In this document: positions 1 to 4,454 of the stretch, in pieces
Numbering within the stretch: the first letter of the stretch is position 1
How the letters are laid out: every line of letters begins with the position of its first letter
Source of the DNA: Deltaproteobacteria bacterium
GTDB lineage: Bacteria; Desulfobacterota; Desulfobaccia; Desulfobaccales; 0-14-0-80-60-11
Reading direction: 5' to 3'
DNA length: 7,743 nt
Assembly (NCBI GenBank): GCA_023381945.1
Contig: JAMCQY010000278.1
Coordinates: 1-7,743 of the forward strand
Program-made: the position numbers and the translations under genes
The notes under the pieces: model-generated
The model's database searches: none
What the model was told of the DNA's origin: nothing
Seen by the model: only the letters and a program-made list of their open reading frames with translations

Positions 1-1
1 G

Positions 2-550
2 TATTTGTCCCGCCTGCTGCCCAGTCTGGTGCAGTTGTTTGAAGCGGCTGGCCGCGATCCGGCCGCTTTGCAGGCAATCGGAGTTAGTGTGGGGCCGGGG
101 AACTTCACCGGGTTGCGTATCGGCCTGGCCACCGCCAAGACCCTGGCCTGGTCCCTAAGTTGCCCCCTGGTGCCGGTGCCCACCCTGGAAGTTCTGGCGG
201 CCCAGGTTCCCGAACAAAACTACCCCATCGGCGTAGTGACGGACGCAAAAAGGGGCGAGGTCTTCTGGGGCCTGTACCAAAGCCGGACAGAACGGCCCCA
301 GATGCTGGCTGCGCCTGTCCGTCTGCCATTGGCCGGTTTGTCCCGCCACCTGATCCCGCCCCTGGTCCTCACCGGCTCAATGGTGAGTTCCTTGCCCTCC
401 CTGCCCCGGGAGGGGGTTTCACTGGCCCCCCCCGAAAGCCGGCTTCCCCGGGCCGCGACGGTGGCCCGCCTGGCCCTGCGCCTGCTTTCCGCAGGCCAGA
501 CCGCCAGGCCTGAGCAATTGGTGCCCACCTACCTGCGGCCTGCTTTATGA
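2..550 (+). CDS. tsaB: TsaB, tRNA t6A biosynthesis partner protein (5' end missing)
   Basis: TsaB is the inactive-paralogue partner of TsaD in the TsaB-TsaD-TsaE complex, which transfers threonylcarbamoyl to A37 of ANN-decoding tRNAs in the cytoplasm. The frame is open from base 2, so the gene begins outside the window. The first codons (YLSRLLPSLVQLFEAAG) align with the 'SERLLPLIDELL' region that normally lies about 40 residues into the protein, so the TTG at base 5 is not the start. The diagnostic family motif GVSVGPGNFTGLRIGLATAK follows, then the PVPTLEVLA and VTDAKRGEVFWGLY segments (family: DARR.EVY.a.y). The protein ends in PTYLRPAL, slightly shorter than the usual 'YLRPSEAE' type tail. 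The stop TGA lies in an abrupt switch from GC-rich to AT-rich DNA, so the last residues may have been changed by the insertion that follows. The identification is secure; the C-terminal truncation is an inference. Confidence 0.93.
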   Translation, partial: YLSRLLPSLVQLFEAAGRDPAALQAIGVSVGPGNFTGLRIGLATAKTLAWSLSCPLVPVPTLEVLAAQVPEQNYPIGVVTDAKRGEVFWGLYQSRTERPQMLAAPVRLPLAGLSRHLIPPLVLTGSMVSSLPSLPREGVSLAPPESRLPRAATVARLALRLLSAGQTARPEQLVPTYLRPAL

Positions 551-562
551 TACCTATCATAA
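545..562. repeat. Perfect hyphenated palindrome over the tsaB stop codon
   Basis: TTATGATA-CC-TATCATAA is a perfect 8-bp inverted repeat with a 2-bp centre. It covers the tsaB stop codon (548-550) and sits at the point where GC-rich sequence gives way to AT-rich sequence. The short, AT-rich stem with almost no loop and no following T-run makes a rho-independent terminator unlikely. A protein-binding site or a boundary trace of the insertion is possible. No exact second copy was found in the window. Confidence 0.5.
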
Positions 563-608
563 TTCTATTAATTTATTCTTCTAAATCTGCCTAACACATT
601 ATTTTTTC

Positions 609-637
609 TTGACAATTAGTGGTTCTTAGTGGATAGT
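609..637 (+). promoter_or_regulatory. Sigma70-type promoter for the accessory block
   Basis: A perfect -35 hexamer TTGACA (609-614) is followed after 17 bp by GATAGT (632-637), which matches TATAAT at 4 of 6 positions. Transcription would begin near 644, about 36 bases before the 68-aa gene. The spacer holds a direct repeat, TTAGTGG at 616-622 and again at 626-632. The copies are one helical turn (10 bp) apart, so they could serve as an operator inside the promoter. The promoter assignment comes from pattern matching only. Confidence 0.5.
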
Positions 638-648
638 TAGCTCATTAG

Positions 649-670
649 ATCGATCGATTAATCGCTCGAT
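649..670. promoter_or_regulatory. 22-bp imperfect palindrome, candidate operator
   Basis: An inverted repeat centred at 659/660 has a perfect CGATTAATCG core (655-664) and flanking arms ATCGAT/CTCGAT. Ten of eleven base pairs match; the only mismatch is 654/665. It begins just after the predicted transcription start and ends nine bases before the ATG at 680. This is a typical position for an autoregulatory operator that a dimeric winged-helix protein could bind. It includes two GATC tetramers (648-651 and 652-655). Operator function is an inference. Confidence 0.5.
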
Positions 671-679
671 TTTTAAATT

Positions 680-886
680 ATGAAACATCCTCCGCTGAAA
701 TTAATAATTAATTCCCTTTTTGAAAAAGGTGAATCTTTTCATTTGAGAGAAATTTCTAAATCAATTGATATAGATAAGTCTAAATTATCCGGCTATCTAG
801 CGGCCATGGTTGATTACGGTGATCTGCGTCTTAAAAAAGTAGGGCCTTCCCACCTTTATTCCCGGAAAGGCAGAAGAAAAAAATGA
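680..886 (+). CDS. Small winged-helix DNA-binding protein, possible R-M regulator
   Basis: This 68-residue basic protein is not one I recognise as a named family. Residues 4-16 look like a first helix (PLKLIINSLFEKG). Residues 20-43 fit a helix-turn-helix (FHLREISKSI, a turn, then DKSKLSGYLAAM). Residues 46-62 fit a short beta wing (YGDLRLKKVGPSHLYSR), and the tail RKGRRKK is strongly basic. That order (helix, HTH, wing) is the MarR/ArsR-like winged-helix plan, not the XRE fold of classical R-M controller (C) proteins. The ATG is the first in frame after the promoter, but it has no clear Shine-Dalgarno sequence, so translation is probably weak or nearly leaderless. The gene is AT-rich like the R-M genes, lies 116 bp upstream of the methyltransferase on the same strand, and is preceded by a palindrome. 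A controller role is inferred from context. It could also be a stand-alone relic of a larger regulator. Confidence 0.6.
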   Translation: MKHPPLKLIINSLFEKGESFHLREISKSIDIDKSKLSGYLAAMVDYGDLRLKKVGPSHLYSRKGRRKK

Positions 887-921
887 AAAACCGGTATACA
901 TCAGTATCCCAGGAATAGAAC

Positions 922-952
922 GCTTATCAAAATTCGACTTCATCCGATAAGC
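922..952. repeat. Inverted repeat upstream of the methyltransferase gene
   Basis: GCTTATC (922-928) and GATAAGC (946-952) form perfect 7-bp arms around a 17-bp centre. The arms are 24 bp apart start to start, slightly over two helical turns, in the 116-bp gap before the methyltransferase. There is no T-run after it, so a terminator is unlikely. It could be a binding site controlling the R-M genes, but 7-bp arms can occur by chance in AT-rich DNA. Confidence 0.35.
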
Positions 953-1002
953 AATGAAGATAAACAGTCAATTTATTTGCCCATAAGACCAGGGGTGTTA
1001 AG

Positions 1003-1968
1003 ATGAAGGCAACCGGACTGACATCTTTAGAACTGTGCGCTGGTGGCGGTGGTCAAGCGCTTGGGCTAGAACAGGCAGGATTTGAGCATCAAGGGCTCAT
1101 AGAGATCGACCGGCATTGCTGCGAAACACTCCGATTCAACCGGCCGCAGTGGAAGGTATTTGAAAGAGACTTAGAAACCTTTGATGGAAGCCCATTCAAA
1201 GGAATTGATCTTCTCGCCGGCGGCCTGCCTTGCCCTCCTTTTTCCGTAGCCGGAAAACAGCTTGGCAAGGCCGATGAACGCAATATGTTTCCGGCTGCTA
1301 TGCGCCTTGTTGACGAAATCCGCCCTCGTGCTATCATGATTGAAAATGTGCGCGGTCTTCTTGGAGCAATTTTTGACGAATACCGGAATTATGTCTCAAG
1401 CCAGATCTCAAAGCTTGGTTACATAACAGGATGGCGTCTTTTAAATGCCTCGGATTATGGTGTTTCTCAGCTTCGACCGAGGGCGATTTTTGTGGCTATT
1501 AAATATGGTTTTGCCAGATATTTCGATTGGCCGGCCCCGAATAAATTTAGCCCCCCAACAGTTGGAGAAACCCTTTTTGATCTCATGGGCTCGCGTGACT
1601 GGCTGGGAGCAGTAGCCTGGCGAAAACGCGCAAACGGGATAGCGCCCACTATAGTCGGGGGATCAAAAAAACACGGAGGTGCAGACTTGGGGCCATCTCG
1701 CGCCCGCAAAGCGTGGGCTGCTTTGGGTGTTGATGGTCTAGTTATTGCTGATGCCCCTCCAGATCGCGATTTTGTTGGAATGCCGCGGCTTACTATACCC
1801 ATGGTTGCGCGGCTTCAAGGTTTTCGTGATGATTGGATATTCACAGGCAAGAAAACACCAGCTTACCGGCAAGTTGGTAATGCTTTCCCCCCGCCGGTTG
1901 CCCGTGCCGTTGCCGAATGCATCGCAGATGCACTAACCATAAGACGATTAGTTAGCGTAGCCAATTAG
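1003..1968 (+). CDS. C5-cytosine-specific DNA methyltransferase of a type II R-M system
   Basis: The enzyme transfers a methyl group from S-adenosylmethionine to carbon 5 of a target cytosine in a specific DNA site. All main C5-MTase blocks appear in order over 321 residues. Motif I is ELCAGGGGQALGLEQAGF at 10-27 (SAM binding) and motif II is GLIEID at 31-36. Motif IV is GGLPCPPFSVAG at 73-84 with nucleophile Cys77. Motif VI is IENVRGL at 113-119 and motif VIII is QLRPR at 156-160. Motif IX is RLTIPMVARLQGF at 262-274 and motif X is YRQVGNAFPPPVA at 288-300. The target-recognition region, about 175-260, contains NGIAPTIVGGSKKHGG, which I associate with a distinct actinobacterial-type MTase branch. 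The recognition site cannot be read from sequence. AGGGGTG at 991-997 is a good ribosome binding site for the ATG. The stop lies 9 bases before the HNH start, so the genes are co-transcribed. This is an R-M MTase, not an orphan, because nuclease genes follow directly. Confidence 0.95.
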   Translation: MKATGLTSLELCAGGGGQALGLEQAGFEHQGLIEIDRHCCETLRFNRPQWKVFERDLETFDGSPFKGIDLLAGGLPCPPFSVAGKQLGKADERNMFPAAMRLVDEIRPRAIMIENVRGLLGAIFDEYRNYVSSQISKLGYITGWRLLNASDYGVSQLRPRAIFVAIKYGFARYFDWPAPNKFSPPTVGETLFDLMGSRDWLGAVAWRKRANGIAPTIVGGSKKHGGADLGPSRARKAWAALGVDGLVIADAPPDRDFVGMPRLTIPMVARLQGFRDDWIFTGKKTPAYRQVGNAFPPPVARAVAECIADALTIRRLVSVAN

Positions 1969-1977
1969 AGGGTGCAT

Positions 1978-2550
1978 ATGCCTCGTAAAGGTTCAAAGGA
2001 GAAAATACGTCAATTTCTTCTTGCAAACGTTGGCCGTGTTATTGAATCCCACGAAATACAGGCTGCTGCTGATGGTGCAGGTCAATATAGCCGCCGTTTA
2101 AGAGAATTGCGCGAACAAGAAGGCTGGCCGATTCTTTCACATCTTGATACCACCGATCTAAAACCTGGCCAATATCTATTGCGAGAAAAGCCGCCGGAGA
2201 AGCATGATGTTATAATTTCTCCTAAAATTTCCGCCCGTCTTCGGGCTGCCGTTCTCGACCGCAATGGATTTACTTGCCAGATGTGCGGGCTTAGTCCAGG
2301 TGATATTGATCCTTATACTGGCCGGAAGGTGCGCCTTCATATTGGACATATCAAAGATCGTAGCCTTGGAGGAAAAGATGAATTATCCAACCTCCGTGCT
2401 TTATGCTCGACATGTAATCAGGGGGCGAAGAATATTACAACGGAAAAGCCAAGTGAAATATGGTTATTGACCCAGATTCGCCGTGCAGGGATTGATGAAC
2501 AGCGAGCAGTTTATGAGTGGCTGCGTAAGAAATTTGGTGATGAGGTTTGA
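1978..2550 (+). CDS. HNH restriction endonuclease with N-terminal winged-helix-like region
   Basis: This is probably the restriction partner of the upstream methyltransferase. ATG 1978 is preferred over GTG 1972 because AGAGGG (1967-1972) sits five bases before it; this gives 190 residues. Residues 6-70 resemble a winged-helix DNA-binding module (KEKIRQFLLANVGRVIESHEIQ, then YSRRLRELREQEGWPILS and a strand ending GQYLL). Residues 84-150 are the HNH nuclease: C100-x2-C103 and C143-x2-C146 form a zinc knuckle, His124 in HIGHIKD is the expected catalytic histidine, and LSNLRALCSTCN (136-147) supplies the HNH asparagine. The acidic residue usual before the catalytic His is Gly123 here. The gene overlaps the Vsr gene by four bases (TTGA). 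A homing role is unlikely given the fixed M-R-V operon order. That it cuts the same site the methyltransferase protects is inferred from context. Confidence 0.85.
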   Translation: MPRKGSKEKIRQFLLANVGRVIESHEIQAAADGAGQYSRRLRELREQEGWPILSHLDTTDLKPGQYLLREKPPEKHDVIISPKISARLRAAVLDRNGFTCQMCGLSPGDIDPYTGRKVRLHIGHIKDRSLGGKDELSNLRALCSTCNQGAKNITTEKPSEIWLLTQIRRAGIDEQRAVYEWLRKKFGDEV

Positions 2551-2990
2551 CTGACAAAATCTCTCCAAAGCGCCGAAGCGCAAACATGCGCGCCATCCGC
2601 AGCAAGGGCATGAAGCCAGAAATTATCGTCCGTCGTTTGGCTCATTCTTTGGGTTACCGTTTCCGTCTCCACCGGAAAGACCTTCCAGGCAAGCCGGATA
2701 TGGTTTTTCCAGGCCGCCGTGCTGTGATTTTTATTCACGGCTGCTTTTGGCATCAGCACCCTGTCCCGGATTGTAAAGATTCCCGGCTGCCAAAATCGAA
2801 TATCGCCTATTGGGAACCAAAACTTTTGCGTAACCAAATAAGAGACGCAAAGCATATAGCAGCTTTGATGACTCTTGGCTGGCGAATTCTGGTGATATGG
2901 GAATGTCAAACCAAAGACGAAACGATGCTAAAAAATCTATTAATTTCCTTTCTTGATTCCTCTCCGCAACAGTCTTATATCCCTGATTAA
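2547..2990 (+). CDS. vsr: Vsr, very-short-patch mismatch repair endonuclease
   Basis: Vsr nicks DNA 5' of the T in T:G mismatches that arise when 5-methylcytosine deaminates, so the site is restored to C:G. The 147 residues match the family end to end. With the TTG start, the active-site residues fall at the E. coli positions: Glu25, Asp51 (in GKPDMVF), His64 and His69 (in FIHGCFWHQH). Zinc ligands are Cys66, His71, Cys76 and Cys120; the last two are shifted by three relative to E. coli, fitting a 3-residue insertion. Phe67, Trp68 and Trp89 correspond to the DNA-intercalating aromatics. The TTG start is chosen because TDKISPKRRSANMRAIRSKG is the conserved Vsr N-terminus. The next ATG (2586) would lose part of it. 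AGG (2543-2545) lies only one base from the TTG, so expression probably depends on coupling to the HNH gene through the 4-nt overlap. Confidence 0.96.
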   Translation: MTDKISPKRRSANMRAIRSKGMKPEIIVRRLAHSLGYRFRLHRKDLPGKPDMVFPGRRAVIFIHGCFWHQHPVPDCKDSRLPKSNIAYWEPKLLRNQIRDAKHIAALMTLGWRILVIWECQTKDETMLKNLLISFLDSSPQQSYIPD

Positions 2991-3014
2991 GGCCAATCTC
3001 GAGACCGCCAATAC

Positions 3015-3043
3015 TTGACATCAGGGTAGCCGCATGATAAAGT
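3015..3043 (+). promoter_or_regulatory. Sigma70-type promoter for the UDPGP-like/RNase E/G unit
   Basis: A perfect TTGACA (3015-3020) is followed after 17 bp by TAAAGT (3038-3043), a 4/6 match to TATAAT. The predicted start near 3050 would give a leader of about 28 bases before the ATG at 3078. It lies in the AT-rich stretch at the right edge of the accessory block, so downstream host genes may now be driven from DNA brought in with the cassette. No rho-independent terminator was seen between vsr and this promoter, so read-through is also possible. Confidence 0.45.
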
Positions 3044-3077
3044 ACAACCTTTAACATATCAATATTCCAGGCCTTTT

Positions 3078-4454
3078 ATGTCCATAGCCCTAGCTCGTAC
3101 AAACGAATGCGCCACCTGTTCTGATTATATCAATTCTTGTTTATCCCTGGCTTCCGAGAGATTTAGCCAGTTTTCTAGCATCGCCGAAATCGCCGCATTG
3201 GAGCGCTCTCTGAACCGCTACCCGCGCTTGAAACTTCTGGAAACGCCCCGCCAGATCCTGGTGCTGGAAGACGGCGCCGCCGCAGACCGCCTGTCCCGGG
3301 CCCAGGCTGCGGTCCTTAAGGGCGAAGTCCTGTTTGAGCATGCCGCCGCGGGGGAAGGCACCCGCCTGATGCTGGGGCCCAAATATTTTCTCAATCTCTC
3401 CAAGGACCTCAGCATCGAGCGGCTGGCCCATTTCCTCAGCCAGGAAAGCGGCCAGATGGTGACGCCCGAGGCGGTGGCGGCAGATTTGAAGGTGCCGCCC
3501 GAGAAGTTGTTGCCCCTGTCCCTGGGCACCCGGCACATGCTGCAACTCGCCTTTGACCTCACCAAGCTGGCCCGGGAGTTGGGGGAATCGCCCACGGAAG
3601 CCTTGGGCCGGCAACATTTGCTCATCATCATATCCAGTGAGATGCTGGCCCACCTGGAAAAAGAGTTCTATCAGTGGCATTTTTTCGGTTTTAATCCCCG
3701 CCAGGTCTATTTCATGGTGCAGGAGAGCTTCCACGGCCTAAATCTTCGGGACGGAAAATTCTTTTATGACCGGCGCAGCCCCAAGCGCCTTCACAACCAT
3801 GGCCAGATGGTAATGCAGCAGACCATGGACCGGCAGATTTTTTTTCTTTCGAGAGAACGTCCCCAAGAAAGGAATTTTTGTTCCCGGGCCGCAGTGGGAG
3901 ATTGGCTGCAAGGCTTTTCCGATAAAATTTCCTATAATATCGAAGACCTGGACTATTTAACCGGTTCCCTCGATTTTGCCGGCCTGGGCCTGGCCCTGGA
4001 GTTGGGGCAGCAGGGCTATAACATGATCATGGAGGTAGTGGCCAACAATCCCAAAAAGCCCCAGAAGGGCGGCATGCTGGCCTGGGATCCTGAGCTTAGC
4101 CGGGATGTGATGGTGGAAAGCTTTCAGCTCGGGGACATCGCTAACGCCGATATCCAGTACCTGAACCGCAATTTCAACCACTACCCCCAACCCGTCGAAA
4201 GTTGGCGGCGGATAGGGGAATCGGGCCTGCCCCTGCCCATTGCGGTCAAGGATGGCTTCCTTTACTTCCAGCCGGTCCAAGGAGATATTAACTTTTTAGT
4301 CGAGACTGCCTTTTTCCGCCGCCGGGAGCTGCGCCCCATCCGCAGCCTGAAGAGTCCGGCCTCGCTGCCACTGGCGCTCAACCGCATGCATGCCCAAGAC
4401 CGTCAGCCAGGTTTTCTGGAATTTGTCCGCGAGAGTCAGCAGGGGAGCCTATGA
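3078..4454 (+). CDS. Divergent UDP-sugar pyrophosphorylase-like (UDPGP family) nucleotidyltransferase
   Basis: This 458-residue protein matches no family I can name at first sight, but it carries the ordered landmarks of UDPGP-type nucleotidyltransferases (UTP + sugar-1-phosphate to UDP-sugar + PPi). Residues 92-102, GEGTRLMLGPK, match the G-x-G-T-R...P-K nucleotide-binding loop. HFFGFNPRQVYFMVQ (201-215) resembles the 'YFGLDPENVIFFQQ' segment of UDP-GlcNAc pyrophosphorylases. NNPKKPQKGG (323-332) with VMVESFQL (344-351) resembles 'KxxPxEKVGV...VVEYSEL'. YLNRNFNHY (361-369) resembles the 'FNxNN' substrate segment, and FLVETAFF (406-413) a following 'fyLET' segment. No signal peptide or membrane segment is visible. 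The only ATG upstream of the loop is at 3078, with a weak AGG at 3069-3071. The first ~35 codons are AT-richer and Cys-rich (Cys11, 14, 21) compared with the rest. The gene overlaps the RNase gene by ATGA. The family assignment is inference from motifs and substrate is unknown; a catalytically altered homologue is possible. Confidence 0.6.
   Translation: MSIALARTNECATCSDYINSCLSLASERFSQFSSIAEIAALERSLNRYPRLKLLETPRQILVLEDGAAADRLSRAQAAVLKGEVLFEHAAAGEGTRLMLGPKYFLNLSKDLSIERLAHFLSQESGQMVTPEAVAADLKVPPEKLLPLSLGTRHMLQLAFDLTKLARELGESPTEALGRQHLLIIISSEMLAHLEKEFYQWHFFGFNPRQVYFMVQESFHGLNLRDGKFFYDRRSPKRLHNHGQMVMQQTMDRQIFFLSRERPQERNFCSRAAVGDWLQGFSDKISYNIEDLDYLTGSLDFAGLGLALELGQQGYNMIMEVVANNPKKPQKGGMLAWDPELSRDVMVESFQLGDIANADIQYLNRNFNHYPQPVESWRRIGESGLPLPIAVKDGFLYFQPVQGDINFLVETAFFRRRELRPIRSLKSPASLPLALNRMHAQDRQPGFLEFVRESQQGSL

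Noticed and set aside
551..679. Search for a tRNA, small RNA or attachment site after tsaB
   Set aside because: The stretch is AT-rich, with a promoter and palindromes but no cloverleaf, no GC-rich stem with T-run and no exact repeat with the other island edge beyond the imperfect 11-13 bp noted.
1978..2550. HNH protein as a homing endonuclease or mobile intron product
   Set aside because: It is a stand-alone gene locked between a C5 methyltransferase and vsr with a stop/start overlap; no intron or intein boundaries are visible.
2991..3014. Possible terminator after vsr around the CTCGAG hexamer
   Set aside because: No stable stem beyond the 6-bp self-complementary hexamer and no T-run follow.
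3141..3734. A 197-codon minus-strand frame
   Set aside because: It mirrors the GC-rich part of the UDPGP-like gene, and its Gln/Gly-rich translation shows no domain.
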